From Microbacterium sp. 11MF (lineage in GTDB: Bacteria; Actinomycetota; Actinomycetes; Actinomycetales; Microbacteriaceae): DNA of 64,000 nucleotides. A program made the position numbers and the translations under genes. The stretch is from contig NZ_KB911460.1 of the NCBI RefSeq assembly GCF_000383475.1, positions 930,001-994,000 on the forward strand, read 5' to 3'. Shown piece by piece: positions 28,200 to 37,469 of the stretch. Numbering within the stretch: the stretch's first letter is position 1; every line of letters starts with the position of its first letter. The notes beneath the pieces were generated by a model. The model ran no database searches and was not told where the DNA came from. It saw only the letters and a list, made by a program, of their open reading frames with translations.

Positions 28200-28324
28200 A
28201 TCGCCTCCTCTCGCCGCTCTGCGACCAATACGACCACAACTGCCGGGGCGCGTGCACACCCGGCACGCTGATCCTCGTCGACACCGCCGTCGACTCCGAC
28301 AACGACTGTCACCCAGGAGAGATC

Positions 28325-29764
28325 ATGGCCCTCACATCCTCGTTCCGGCTTCCCGGATACAACCCGCGCAGGGGCAAGCAGGCGTGGGACAAGCACACGT
28401 GGCTCTACATCTCGGTCATCATCGCCGTGGTCCTCGGCTGCGTCGTCGGCCTCATCTGGCCCGCTTTCGGGGAGTCCCTCGAGCCGGTCGGCAAGGCGTT
28501 CGTCAACCTGATCAAGATGATGATCGCGCCGATCATCTTCTGCACGATCGTCGTGGGCGTCGGATCGATCGCGAAGGCGGCGACGGTCGGTCGCATCGGC
28601 GGCCTCGCCCTGCTGTACTTCATGGCGATGTCGACGTTCGCACTCGCCATCGGTCTCATCGTGGGCAACATCATCCACCCTGGTGAGGGCCTGAACATGC
28701 AGAACGCCCAGTACGACGCGGGCGACGCGACCGAGGCGAAGACCACGACCGAGTTCATCCTCGGGATCATCCCGACGACGTTCTTCTCCGCCTTCACCGG
28801 CGAGAGCGTGCTGCAGGTGCTCTTCATCGCACTGCTGGTCGGCTTCGCCCTGCAGAAGATGGGCGCGAAGGCCGAGCCCATCATGACCGCGGTCAAGCAC
28901 CTCCAGGCCCTCGTGTTCCGCATCCTCGGCATGATCCTCTGGCTCGCCCCGATCGGCGCCTTCGGGGCCATCGCCGCCGTCGTCGGCAAGACCGGGTTCG
29001 CGGCGATCGTGAGCCTCGGCATCCTGATGATCGCGTTCTACATCACGTGCATCGTGTTCATCGTGGGCGTGCTCGGCACGATCCTGTACGCCGTCGCCCG
29101 GGTCAACATCTTCCAGGTCATGAAGTACCTCGGGCGCGAGTACCTCCTCATCGTCGGCACGTCCTCGAGCGAGTCGGCCCTGCCGCGCCTCATCGCCAAG
29201 ATGGAGCACCTCGGCGTCTCCAAGCCCGTCGTCGGCATCACGGTGCCCACCGGCTACTCGTTCAACCTCGACGGCACCGCGATCTACCTGACGATGGCCT
29301 CGCTGTTCATCGCGACCGGTCTCGGCGCCCCCATGTCGATCCCCGAGCAGATCGGCCTCCTCGTCTTCATGATCATCGCCTCGAAGGGTGCGGCGGGCGT
29401 CACCGGAGCGGGTCTCGCGACCCTCGCCGGCGGCCTGCAGGCCTACCGTCCCGACCTGGTCGACGGCGTCGGCGTCATCGTCGGGATCGACCGGTTCATG
29501 TCCGAGGGTCGTGCGCTGACCAACTTCACCGGGAACGCCGTCGCCACGCTCCTCATCGGCACGTGGACGAAGCAGATCGACCGCGAGCAGGTGGCGGCGG
29601 TCCTCGCCGGTCGTCGCCCGTTCGACGAGGCGACGCTGACGGCCCACGGGGTCTCCGACGACACCGGTGCCGTCGACACCTCGGGCCTGAACGACGCGGC
29701 GCTCGCCGAGGCGGAGGCCAAGGAGGACCGGGCGCGGGCACGTCGCGCCGAGCTCGGCAGCTGA
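28325..29764 (+). CDS. dctA: C4-dicarboxylate:cation symporter DctA
   Basis: A 479-residue member of the DAACS family with eight transmembrane helices and two hairpins. The serine-rich hairpin VGTSSSESALPRLIAKME and the NMDGT-like ion site YSFNLDGTAIY are clear, as is ASKGAAGVTGAG. It imports succinate, fumarate or malate with Na+ or H+. AGGAGA precedes ATG 28325. A two-component system of the DctSR type is divergent, 125 bp away, and a terminator follows. Confidence 0.93.
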   Translation: MALTSSFRLPGYNPRRGKQAWDKHTWLYISVIIAVVLGCVVGLIWPAFGESLEPVGKAFVNLIKMMIAPIIFCTIVVGVGSIAKAATVGRIGGLALLYFMAMSTFALAIGLIVGNIIHPGEGLNMQNAQYDAGDATEAKTTTEFILGIIPTTFFSAFTGESVLQVLFIALLVGFALQKMGAKAEPIMTAVKHLQALVFRILGMILWLAPIGAFGAIAAVVGKTGFAAIVSLGILMIAFYITCIVFIVGVLGTILYAVARVNIFQVMKYLGREYLLIVGTSSSESALPRLIAKMEHLGVSKPVVGITVPTGYSFNLDGTAIYLTMASLFIATGLGAPMSIPEQIGLLVFMIIASKGAAGVTGAGLATLAGGLQAYRPDLVDGVGVIVGIDRFMSEGRALTNFTGNAVATLLIGTWTKQIDREQVAAVLAGRRPFDEATLTAHGVSDDTGAVDTSGLNDAALAEAEAKEDRARARRAELGS

Positions 29765-29780
29765 TACGCGACCGTACGAC

Positions 29781-29814
29781 GAAGGCCCGGACGCCACTCG
29801 GCATCCGGGCCTTC
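29781..29814. terminator. bidirectional terminator after dctA
   Basis: An 11-bp perfect stem GAAGGCCCGGA / TCCGGGCCTTC extended by further pairs inside, between convergent dctA and the DUF5302 gene. Confidence 0.8.
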
Positions 29815-29826
29815 GTCCGTTCGGGG

Positions 29827-30009
29827 TCAGCCGCTCTTGCGTCGGAACTCGCGCTTGGTGACGGCGCCGTGCGTCCCGTGCACCGAGGAGTCTCCGTCGA
29901 GGTGGGCTTCACCCTGACGGCTCCGCGAGTTCTTCTTCTCGAGCGCCTCGCGGAACTTCCGCTTCATGTCATCGGATGCCGCGTCCGCGGTCTTCTCGTC
30001 GTCGCTCAT
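29827..30009 (-). CDS. DUF5302 family small protein
   Basis: A 60-residue charged protein: DMKRKFREALEKKN near residue 14, and the closing TKREFRRKSG, which is the DUF5302 pattern seen in actinobacteria. No function is known. The very basic C-terminus suggests nucleic acid or ribosome contact, but this is a guess. Confidence 0.8.
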   Translation of the reverse strand: MSDDEKTADAASDDMKRKFREALEKKNSRSRQGEAHLDGDSSVHGTHGAVTKREFRRKSG

Positions 30010-30305
30010 CCCGCCACGATACGCACAGAAGGGGGTCCGCTGTTAGGCTGGGTCGGGTTGCCCGCGGTTCTCATCGCGGCATCCGCTCAACTTCACAGTG
30101 AGCTCATGGAGCAGGCCCGGCAGGAAGCTGGTCCCCTGTGGTGGATTCCCATCCCGTTTCCGGCGGATGGTGGTCTTCGACTGGTGGCCAGCGCAGGCGG
30201 ACTTCGCGGATGTCTCCGCGCGCCCATATCTGCCTGTTCCTGTTCCTTCGCATGATCTCGTGCGCGAAACGCGCGTGCGAGTCTAAACAAAGAAGGAGAG
30301 ACCTC
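30010..30305 (+). promoter_or_regulatory. long structured leader of pnp, possible Actino-pnp RNA
   Basis: No gene lies in these 296 bases. A TAGGCT -10 candidate at 30044-30049 would give a leader of about 250 nt. The segment 30125-30194 can fold: GCTGG (30127-30131) with CCAGC (30188-30192), enclosing hairpin CCATCC / GGATGG (30149-30154 with 30165-30170). Position and G-rich unpaired stretches agree with the actinobacterial Actino-pnp RNA motif known upstream of pnp, which may mediate autoregulation by PNPase. The match to the published consensus was not checked. Confidence 0.55.
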
Positions 30306-32570
30306 TTGGAAGGTCCAGAAATCACCGCCGCCGAAGCCGTTCTCGACAACGGCCGTTTCGGCACCCGCACGGTCCGGTTCGAGACCGGACGACTGGCACA
30401 GCAGGCGCAGGGCGCCGTTGCCGCTTACCTCGACGAAGAAACCATGCTCCTGTCGGCCACCAGCGCCGGCAAGCACCCCCGTGAGGGCTTCGACTTCTTC
30501 CCGCTGACCGTCGACGTCGAAGAGCGTTCGTACGCAGCAGGCAAGATCCCCGGTTCGTTCTTCCGTCGCGAGGGACGTCCCTCCACCGAGGCGATCCTCG
30601 TCTGCCGCCTCATCGACCGGCCGCTGCGTCCGTCGTTCGTCGACGGCCTCCGCAACGAGGTCCAGATCGTCGTCACGGTCCTCTCGATCGCACCCGGCGA
30701 GTACTACGACGCCCTCGCGATCAACGCGGCGTCCGCGTCGACGCAGATCTCCGGTCTGCCGTTCTCGGGCCCGATCGCAGGCGTGCGCCTCGCGCTCATC
30801 CCCGGCCATGGCGAGCACGCCGACCAGTGGGTCGCGTTCCCGAACCAGGCCCAGGTCGAGGAAGCCGTCTTCGACCTCATGGTCGCCGGTCGCGTCCTCC
30901 CTGACGGCGACGTCGCGATCATGATGGTCGAGGCCGAAGCCACCGAGAACAGCTGGAACCTCATCAAGGGCGGCGCCGTCAAGCCGAGCGAAGAGATCGT
31001 CGCCGGTGGCCTCGAGGCCGCCAAGCCGTTCCTCAAGCAGCTCGTCGAGGCGCAGGCTCAGATGGCCGCGTCCTCGTCGCGCGAGCCCGGCGTCTACCCG
31101 GTCTTCGCGCCGTACAGCTCCGAGGTCTACGACTTCGTCGCCGGCCGCGCGTACGACGACCTGGTGAACGTGTACCAGATCGCCGACAAGCAGGAGCGTC
31201 AGGCTGCCGACGACAAGGTCAAGGACCGCGTCAAGGCCGAGCTGATCGCCGCCGTCGAGGCGGACGAGCTCCCCGCCGGTGCGCCGCTCGAGTTCTCGGC
31301 CGCATACAAGTCGGTCACCAAGATCGTCGTCCGCGGTCGCATCCTCGCCGAGGGCGTCCGCATGGACGGTCGTGGCCTCGCTGACATCCGTCCGCTCGAC
31401 GCCGAGGTGCAGGTCATCCCGCGCGTCCACGGCTCGGCGGTCTTCCAGCGCGGCGAGACCCAGATCATGGGTGTCACCACGCTGAACATGCTCAAGATGG
31501 AGCAGCAGATCGACTCGCTGTCGCCCACGACGAGCAAGCGCTACATGCACCACTACAACTTCCCGCCCTACTCGACCGGTGAGACCGGCCGCGTCGGCAG
31601 CCCCAAGCGTCGTGAGATCGGGCACGGCTTCCTCGCCGAGCGCGCCCTCGTGCCGGTGCTGCCCAGCCGCGAGGAGTTCCCGTACGCGATCCGTCAGGTC
31701 TCCGAGGCGCTGAGCTCGAACGGCTCGACCTCGATGGGCTCGGTCTGCGCCTCGACCCTCTCGCTGCTGAACGCGGGTGTGCCGCTGCGCGCCCCCGTCG
31801 CCGGTATCGCGATGGGTCTCGTCTCCGACGAGGTCGACGGACAGACGCGCTACGCCGCGCTGACCGACATCCTCGGTGCCGAAGACGCGCTCGGCGACAT
31901 GGACTTCAAGGTCGCCGGAACGAGCGAGTTCATCACGGCGATCCAGCTCGACACGAAGCTCGACGGCATCCCGTCGTCGGTGCTCGCCGCCGCGCTGACC
32001 CAGGCCAAGGAGGCTCGCCTCACGATCCTGAACGTCCTGAACTCGGCGATCGACGCGCCCGACGAGATGGCGCCCACCGCGCCCCGCGTCATCAGCGTCC
32101 AGATCCCCGTCGACAAGATCGGTGAGCTGATCGGCCCCAAGGGCAAGACGATCAACGCGATCCAGGACGAGACCGGCGCTCAGATCTCGATCGAGGACGA
32201 CGGCACCGTGTACATCGGCGCTGTCGACGGACCCTCGGCCGAGGCCGCCCGCGCACAGGTCAACGCGATCGCCAACCCGACCAACCCCGAGGTGGGCGAG
32301 CAGTTCCTGGGCACGGTCGTCAAGATCGCGACCTTCGGTGCGTTCGTCTCGCTCCTTCCCGGCAAGGACGGCCTGCTGCACGTCAGCGAGGTCCGCAAGC
32401 TCGCCGGTGGCAAGCGCGTCGAGAACGTCGAAGACGTCCTCGGTGTCGGCCAGAAGATCCTCGTGCGCATCACGAAGATCGATGACCGCGGGAAGCTCTC
32501 GCTCGAGCCCGTCGTCGAGGAGTCGGCTCCGGCCGGCGACGCGCCGGCAGAGGCACCCGCCGAGGCCTGA
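30306..32570 (+). CDS. pnp: polyribonucleotide nucleotidyltransferase (PNPase)
   Basis: A 754-residue phosphorolytic 3'-5' exoribonuclease and guanosine pentaphosphate synthetase type enzyme. Two RNase PH domains (about 10-150 and 330-545; catalytic Asp region [19 protein letters not shown]) flank the helical domain; a KH domain ([23 protein letters not shown], near 600) and S1 domain ([18 protein letters not shown], near 675) follow, with a Pro/Ala/Glu tail. The start is TTG at 30306, fixed by AGGAG 7 nt upstream. It has a long structured leader and a terminator behind, so it is transcribed alone. Confidence 0.96.
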   Translation: MEGPEITAAEAVLDNGRFGTRTVRFETGRLAQQAQGAVAAYLDEETMLLSATSAGKHPREGFDFFPLTVDVEERSYAAGKIPGSFFRREGRPSTEAILVCRLIDRPLRPSFVDGLRNEVQIVVTVLSIAPGEYYDALAINAASASTQISGLPFSGPIAGVRLALIPGHGEHADQWVAFPNQAQVEEAVFDLMVAGRVLPDGDVAIMMVEAEATENSWNLIKGGAVKPSEEIVAGGLEAAKPFLKQLVEAQAQMAASSSREPGVYPVFAPYSSEVYDFVAGRAYDDLVNVYQIADKQERQAADDKVKDRVKAELIAAVEADELPAGAPLEFSAAYKSVTKIVVRGRILAEGVRMDGRGLADIRPLDAEVQVIPRVHGSAVFQRGETQIMGVTTLNMLKMEQQIDSLSPTTSKRYMHHYNFPPYSTGETGRVGSPKRREIGHGFLAERALVPVLPSREEFPYAIRQVSEALSSNGSTSMGSVCASTLSLLNAGVPLRAPVAGIAMGLVSDEVDGQTRYAALTDILGAEDALGDMDFKVAGTSEFITAIQLDTKLDGIPSSVLAAALTQAKEARLTILNVLNSAIDAPDEMAPTAPRVISVQIPVDKIGELIGPKGKTINAIQDETGAQISIEDDGTVYIGAVDGPSAEAARAQVNAIANPTNPEVGEQFLGTVVKIATFGAFVSLLPGKDGLLHVSEVRKLAGGKRVENVEDVLGVGQKILVRITKIDDRGKLSLEPVVEESAPAGDAPAEAPAEA

Positions 32571-32582
32571 GCCACGCTCTGA

Positions 32583-32616
32583 CGAACGCCCGTCCTCTTC
32601 GGAGGGCGGGCGTTCG
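32583..32616 (+). terminator. terminator after pnp
   Basis: A 15-bp stem with one mismatch (CGAACGCCCG / CGGGCGTTCG) and TTCG tetraloop, 13 nt after the pnp stop. Confidence 0.85.
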
Positions 32617-32785
32617 CCGTTCCCCGGGCATTCGTCGGCCGCACGTGCGCGAACCGTTATGGAAACGTCACCCGCCGTCGTGCCTGCAGACGCGCCGTGT
32701 CGGAGGGCTGTTCTACCCTCGGAGTGAGCGCATCCGAGGGTGCGTGGGCACGTGAAACCCCCGAGCGCTCCGCGAGGAGACGGGT

Positions 32786-33805
32786 ATGGCAGCGTACGAG
32801 ACGGCGGATCAGACGTCGCCGACGGTGACGCCCGGTACCCACCCCTCCGGTCCGCTCCCGGTCCACGGGGCACCCGTGGGGCGCGCGATCCGCGTGCCGT
32901 TGGGGGAGACGGCCTTCTCCGTGTTCCCGCTCATCCTCGGCGGAGCCGAGTTCGGCTGGCACGTCGACATCGCCGCCGCCCACGCGATCCTCGATCGCTA
33001 CGTCGAGCGCGGCGGCAACGCGGTCCATACCTCCGACAGCTACGCCGCCGGTCGCAGCGAGCACGTCATCGGGCGATGGATGGCCGGGCGGCGCAACCGC
33101 GACGACGTCGTCCTCTCGGTCCGCGTCGGACGCGGCGCCGACAACCCCGGGCTCGGACCCGTCAACCTCGTGCGCGCCGTCGAGTCGTCCCTCATCCGGC
33201 TCGGGACGGATCGGATCGACGTCCTGTCGCTCGACGGCACCGCCGATCGCACGACGCTGCTCGAGGACACCTTGGCGACGGCCGAGTGGCTCGTCGAGTC
33301 CGGCAAGGTGCGGGCCATCGGAGCGGCCGGGTACCGCGCGACCCAGCTCGTGGAGGCTCGGATCCTCTCGGCTGCGGGCTACCCCCGGTTCACCGTGCTC
33401 GACGTTCCCTACAACGTGCTCCGGCGCGACGAGTTCGACGGTGACCTCCGCCTCGTCGCCGGAGCCCAGGGCATCGCGGTGACGCCGTCGCAGGCACTCG
33501 AGCACGGGTACCTCTCGGGCGTGCACCGCGAGCGCGACCGCGTCGGAGGGTCGGTGCGCGGGCGTCAACTCGCCGCCAGCATGAACCGGCGCGGCGCGCG
33601 CACGCTCCGCGCGCTGGATCGGATCGCGGGGGAGTTGACAGTCCCCCCGGCCGCCGTCGCGATCGCCTGGCTTCTCGCGCAGCGCATCGTCGCCGCCCCG
33701 ATCGTGAACGCGTACGCCGTCTCGCACGTCGACGAACTCGTCCAAGGCGTCGGAGTGCACCTGAGTCGCGCACACCTCGCCGAGATCGCACGGGCGACGG
33801 ATTGA
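32786..33805 (+). CDS. aldo/keto reductase homologue with degenerate catalytic tetrad
   Basis: A 339-residue protein with the full AKR (alpha/beta)8 pattern but altered catalytic positions. Compared with the intact AKR at 10744-11724, the Asp of DTxxxY is His81, the Tyr is kept (Tyr86), the Lys is Arg113, and the catalytic His is Asp150. Three of four tetrad residues are thus changed, so normal hydride transfer is unlikely. A role as a binding or regulatory subunit, like the AKR-fold beta subunits of K+ channels, is possible. Also missing is the usual GTxxxxxxxEN cofactor segment; the C-terminal region reads PIVNAYAVSHVDELV. GAGGAG precedes the ATG. Confidence 0.8.
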   Translation: MAAYETADQTSPTVTPGTHPSGPLPVHGAPVGRAIRVPLGETAFSVFPLILGGAEFGWHVDIAAAHAILDRYVERGGNAVHTSDSYAAGRSEHVIGRWMAGRRNRDDVVLSVRVGRGADNPGLGPVNLVRAVESSLIRLGTDRIDVLSLDGTADRTTLLEDTLATAEWLVESGKVRAIGAAGYRATQLVEARILSAAGYPRFTVLDVPYNVLRRDEFDGDLRLVAGAQGIAVTPSQALEHGYLSGVHRERDRVGGSVRGRQLAASMNRRGARTLRALDRIAGELTVPPAAVAIAWLLAQRIVAAPIVNAYAVSHVDELVQGVGVHLSRAHLAEIARATD

Positions 33806-33843
33806 GGCTGGTTTAGGGTGGATGTGAGCCCGGGGAGCCCGCG

Positions 33844-34470
33844 GTGCACCCCGACGAAGCGAGCAATCACGTGACGCACTATCTGTATCTGGTGCGGCAC
33901 GGCGAACACCTCGACGCCGAACACGGCCTCGCTGACGGACCGCTGTCCCCGCGAGGACGTCGTCAAGCGGAGCTCCTCGCCGACCGCCTCTCGGGGGTCC
34001 CGCTCACGGCCGTCTGGCACTCGCCGTTGCTGCGCGCCGCCGAGACCGCGCGAGCGGTCGCCGAGCGGCTGCCGGCCGTCGACCCCGAGCCCACGGCACT
34101 CCTCTTCGACTGCGTGCCGAGCGGCATGACGCCCGACACCCCGCACGTCTACGAGCCGTTCTTCGGCGGCGTCACCGAGGCCGAGGCCGACGCGGGATCC
34201 GCGCAGATGGCGGATGCCGGGGCGGAGTTCCTCGCGCACCGTCCCCATGCGCACGAGTTGCTCATCACCCACAACTTCGTGATCGCCTGGTTCGTCCGCG
34301 AGGTCCTGCAGGCGCCCGAGTGGCGCTGGCTGACGATCAACCAGGCCCACTGCGGCTTGACCGTTCTCGCGCAGCGGCCGGGGCGCCCCTGGTCGCTCGT
34401 GTCCCACAACGACCTGGCACACCTCCCCGTGGAGCTGCGGACGGGCCTTCCCGACATCCTCTCGGTGTGA
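33844..34470 (+). CDS. histidine phosphatase family protein
   Basis: A 208-residue phosphoglycerate-mutase-like phosphatase. The catalytic motif LVRHGEH lies at about 14-20, followed by LSPRGRRQAELLADRL, SPLLRAAETARAV and the second catalytic His in LLITHNFVI (about 142). The substrate is unknown. The start may be GTG 33844 (GGGGAG 6 nt upstream) or GTG 33871. It is followed by the TauE gene after 1 bp, so the two are co-transcribed. Confidence 0.87.
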   Translation: MHPDEASNHVTHYLYLVRHGEHLDAEHGLADGPLSPRGRRQAELLADRLSGVPLTAVWHSPLLRAAETARAVAERLPAVDPEPTALLFDCVPSGMTPDTPHVYEPFFGGVTEAEADAGSAQMADAGAEFLAHRPHAHELLITHNFVIAWFVREVLQAPEWRWLTINQAHCGLTVLAQRPGRPWSLVSHNDLAHLPVELRTGLPDILSV

Positions 34471-34471
34471 G

Positions 34472-35293
34472 GTGCTGACCGGTCCTCTGCTCGCCGACTG
34501 GCTCCCCGTCTCCGCGAGCGCGCTACTGTTCCTCGTGGTCGCTGCCGGAGTCGCCGGCTGGGTCGACGCCGTCGTGGGCGGCGGCGGCCTCATCCAGTTG
34601 CCGGCGCTGGTCATCGGCGTACCGAAGGACGTCGCGACCCCCTTCATCCTCGGAACGAACAAGCTGAGCTCGTTCTTCGGGACGCTGTCGGCCAGCTGGG
34701 TCTATCTGCGGCGGGTGAAGGTCCACCTCGTCCTCCTGATCCCGCTCGTCGTCGGCGCCTTCGCGGGGTCTGCCGTCGGCGCCGCGCTGTCGAGGTACGT
34801 CCCGCGCGAGGTTCTGACCCCGGTCGTCCTCGTCGCCGTCGTGGCGGTGGGCGTCTACACGCTCCTGCGTCCCCGGATGGGCCTGCATCACGAGCCTCGG
34901 CATGCCGAGCGTCGTGCGATCGTCTGGCGCTCGGGAGTCATCGGACTCGGCGTGGGGTTCTACGACGGCATCCTGGGACCCGGAACCGGCTCGTTCTTCG
35001 TGATCCTCCTCGTCGGGGTACTCGGCTTCGGCTTCCTGCAGGCGAGTGTCAACGCGAAGATCGCGAACCTCACGACGAACCTCGCCGCGCTGATCGTCTA
35101 CGGAGTCCACGGCGAGATCATCCTGGTGCTCGGTCTCGTCATGGCGTGCGCGAACATCACGGGCGGGTTCATCGGTGCGAGGATGGCGACCCGCGGCGGC
35201 AACGGATTCGTCAGGATCGTCTTCCTCGTCGTCCTGGGTCTGCTGGTCGTGAAGCTCGCGTGGGACACGGTCGCCGCCGTCCTCCCCGCCTAG
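34472..35293 (+). CDS. TauE/SafE family anion exporter
   Basis: A 273-residue membrane protein with about eight membrane segments and two TauE repeats: VDAVVGGGGLIQLPALVIG near residue 30 and GFYDGILGPGTGSFFVILLV near 165. Members move sulfite, sulfoacetate or other small organic anions. GTG 34472 begins 1 bp after the preceding stop without its own ribosome site, implying coupling to the phosphatase gene. The substrate cannot be inferred. Confidence 0.88.
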   Translation: MLTGPLLADWLPVSASALLFLVVAAGVAGWVDAVVGGGGLIQLPALVIGVPKDVATPFILGTNKLSSFFGTLSASWVYLRRVKVHLVLLIPLVVGAFAGSAVGAALSRYVPREVLTPVVLVAVVAVGVYTLLRPRMGLHHEPRHAERRAIVWRSGVIGLGVGFYDGILGPGTGSFFVILLVGVLGFGFLQASVNAKIANLTTNLAALIVYGVHGEIILVLGLVMACANITGGFIGARMATRGGNGFVRIVFLVVLGLLVVKLAWDTVAAVLPA

Positions 35294-35302
35294 GCTGGAC
35301 GC

Positions 35303-36115
35303 ATGACGACGCGCGTGGCCCTGGTGGGCGGGACCGGCAAGCTCGGCAGCATCATCGCCGGGGTCATCGCGGCGACGGAGGGTTTCGATACGGTCGCCGT
35401 GCTCGGCTCCGCCAGTGACCTGGCCGAGTTGGACGCCGCCGACCTCGTCGTCGACGCGTCGACCCCCGCCGTGTCGATCGACGTCGTCCGCGCCGCGATC
35501 GAGCGGGGCAAGAACGTCCTCGTCGGGACCTCCGGCTGGTCGGCCGAGCGCATCGCCCTCGTTCGTCCCCTGGTGGATGCCGCGGGCACCGGCGCGGTCT
35601 TCATCCCCAACTTCTCGCTCGGTTCCGTCATCGGGTCGGCTCTCGCCGCGGCATCCGCCCCGTTCTTCCCCTCGATCGAGATCGTCGAGACCCACCGTGA
35701 GACGAAGGTGGACTCCCCGAGCGGCACCGCCGTCCGCACCGCGGAGCTGATCGCGGCCGCCCGCTCCGAGGCCGGCCCCGTCGAGGCGCCGCACGTCGAC
35801 CAGCGCGCCCGCGGCCAGCAGATCGCGAGCGTCCCCGTGCACTCCCTGCGCCGTCCGGGGGTCGTCGCTCGGCAGGAGACGATTCTGTCGGGACCGGGGG
35901 AGTCCCTCATGATCGTCCACGACACGATCGACCCCGCCGCGGCCTATGCCCCCGGCATCCGTGTCGCCCTCGCGGCGGCGCGGGACGCGTCCGGCGTCGT
36001 CGTGGGGCTCGACTCGATGATCGACATCGGCATCCGGATGCCGCAGCCCGCCCGCACCGCGCCCGTCGCCGACGGCGACGCCTCCGACCAGGCCGCAGCG
36101 GCGACCGCCCGATGA
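35303..36115 (+). CDS. dapB: 4-hydroxy-tetrahydrodipicolinate reductase
   Basis: A 270-residue NAD(P)H enzyme of lysine/diaminopimelate synthesis. The nucleotide loop is VALVGGTGKLGS (5-16), and NFSLGSVIG and VDSPSGTAVRTAELI follow. The catalytic His131 and Lys135 are present in ETHRETK, but the second His of the usual HH pair is Arg132. The ATG is 6 nt after TAGGCT (35291-35296), so the mRNA is probably leaderless. The C-terminus is extended by an Ala-rich tail of about 20 residues. The gene overlaps the next by 4 bp. Confidence 0.93.
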   Translation: MTTRVALVGGTGKLGSIIAGVIAATEGFDTVAVLGSASDLAELDAADLVVDASTPAVSIDVVRAAIERGKNVLVGTSGWSAERIALVRPLVDAAGTGAVFIPNFSLGSVIGSALAAASAPFFPSIEIVETHRETKVDSPSGTAVRTAELIAAARSEAGPVEAPHVDQRARGQQIASVPVHSLRRPGVVARQETILSGPGESLMIVHDTIDPAAAYAPGIRVALAAARDASGVVVGLDSMIDIGIRMPQPARTAPVADGDASDQAAAATAR

Positions 36116-36561
36116 GGACCCGGATCGGCGTCGCGATCGTCGCCGTCACCCTCGCGCTCTACATCTACCTGGTCGGTCAGCGCGCGGTGCTGCTCGTGGC
36201 CAGCGGTGATCCGGTCGGCATCGCCATGGGTGTCGCCCTCGTGCTGCTGCCCGTCGTCGCCATCTGGGCCCTGTGGCGAGAGCTGAGTTTCGGTGCCGGA
36301 GCGGAGCGCCTGGGGCGGCGACTCGAAGCCGAGGGCGCCCTGCCCGCGGAGGAGCTCACGCTCCGCCCCAGCGGCAGGCCCGTCCAGGCCGAGGTCGACG
36401 CCCTCTTCCCCGCCTACCGCGACGCCGTCGAGGCCGACCCGGCTGACTGGCGTGCCTGGTACCGGCTCGGGCTCCTCTACGACGGAGCCGGCGACCGTCG
36501 GCGCGCCCGCGGCGCGATCCGTACCGCGATCTCGCACGAGCGCGCCGAGCGCCGCCGCTGA
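36112..36561 (+). CDS. membrane protein with a TPR-like tail
   Basis: A 149-residue protein with two N-terminal membrane helices (about 5-27 and 36-58) and a cytoplasmic part that ends in one tetratricopeptide-like helix pair, PADWRAWYRLGLLYDGAGDRRRARGAI (about 109-138). It is coupled to dapB by an ATGA overlap. The function is unknown; a link to lysine synthesis is not implied by its domains. Confidence 0.75.
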   Translation: MRTRIGVAIVAVTLALYIYLVGQRAVLLVASGDPVGIAMGVALVLLPVVAIWALWRELSFGAGAERLGRRLEAEGALPAEELTLRPSGRPVQAEVDALFPAYRDAVEADPADWRAWYRLGLLYDGAGDRRRARGAIRTAISHERAERRR

Positions 36562-36578
36562 CGAAGCGCCGTGCGGCC

Positions 36579-37469
36579 TCAGACGGCCGCGGCCACGGCG
36601 TCCTCGACGGTCGGGTGGTGGAACTCGAACCCTGATTCGAGGAGGACCGCAGGCACGACGTGCGAGTCCGTCGCCAGCAGCGCGTCGACGGCGTCCTTGC
36701 CCAGGACGAGCCGGATCGCCCACAGGGGGGCGCGCAGCAGGTAGGGCCGGTTCAGGCGACGGGCGAGCGCGAACCCGAGGTCGTTCGCCGTGGCACGCTC
36801 GGGCCCGGTCAAGTTCACGGGTCCCGTGATGCCGTGGTCCACGACGTGACGGATGCCGCGGATCTCGTCATCGAGCGAGATCCACGGCCACACCTGGGTC
36901 CCGCGGCCGAGCGGCCCCGACAACCCGAGCTTGGTGAGCATCATGAGCGGCTTCAGCACACCCTCGCGGTGCACGACCGGAGCGGTGCGCAGGAGCGCGG
37001 TGCGCGCACCCGACGCGACGGCGGCCGCCTCCCACTCGCCGCAGAGTTCGGACAGGAACGCGTCGCCCCGCGGGCCGGACTCGTCGAACGTGCGCCCATG
37101 GCCGTCGGGCGGGTAGTACCCCGACGCCGATGAGCTGACGAACAGCGGCGCGTCGTCTCCGAGCTCCCGGAGTGCCCGGGCGAGCGTCTGCGTCGGGCGC
37201 AGACGCGACCAGACCAGCTGCTTCTTGTACGAGGCCGTCCACGGGAAGCGTCCGATGGTCGCCCCGTTGAAGTTGACGACGGCCTCCGCACCGGCGAGCA
37301 CGGCGGGATCGAGCGGCTTCTCGCCGGGCGCCCAGGTCACCTCATCCGGTCCCTGCGCGGGGCGCCGGACGAGCCGCGTGACGGTGTAGCCGTCGGCGAC
37401 GAGGGAGTCGATGAGGGCGCGTCCGATCAGGCCGGACGCGCCCGAGACGACGACGCGGCGCTCAGGCAA
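36579..37469 (-). CDS. TIGR01777/YfcH-type NAD-dependent epimerase family protein
   Basis: A 296-residue extended short-chain dehydrogenase-like protein. The nucleotide loop is VVVSGASGLIGRALIDSL, with VNFNGATIG, SSASGYYPPDG (Ser and Tyr region) and the C-terminal DUF1731 segment ending with GFEFHHPTVEDAVAAAV. Members resemble the cell-division-related YfcH/SulA-like proteins of uncertain role. It overlaps the OsmC gene by 8 bp, OsmC being upstream, so the pair forms one operon. Confidence 0.88.
   Translation of the reverse strand: MPERRVVVSGASGLIGRALIDSLVADGYTVTRLVRRPAQGPDEVTWAPGEKPLDPAVLAGAEAVVNFNGATIGRFPWTASYKKQLVWSRLRPTQTLARALRELGDDAPLFVSSSASGYYPPDGHGRTFDESGPRGDAFLSELCGEWEAAAVASGARTALLRTAPVVHREGVLKPLMMLTKLGLSGPLGRGTQVWPWISLDDEIRGIRHVVDHGITGPVNLTGPERATANDLGFALARRLNRPYLLRAPLWAIRLVLGKDAVDALLATDSHVVPAVLLESGFEFHHPTVEDAVAAAV

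Noticed and set aside
27233..29797. An 854-codon minus-strand frame across dctA and the kinase gene
   Set aside because: It runs antisense to dctA and in the wrong frame through the kinase; no family resemblance.
17644..30009. Genomic island by horizontal transfer between rpsO and pnp
   Set aside because: No integrase, tRNA, direct repeats or clear base-composition change seen; kept only as an unusual gene order.
30093..32873. A 926-codon minus-strand frame opposite pnp
   Set aside because: Antisense shadow of pnp; no recognisable domains and pnp is certain.
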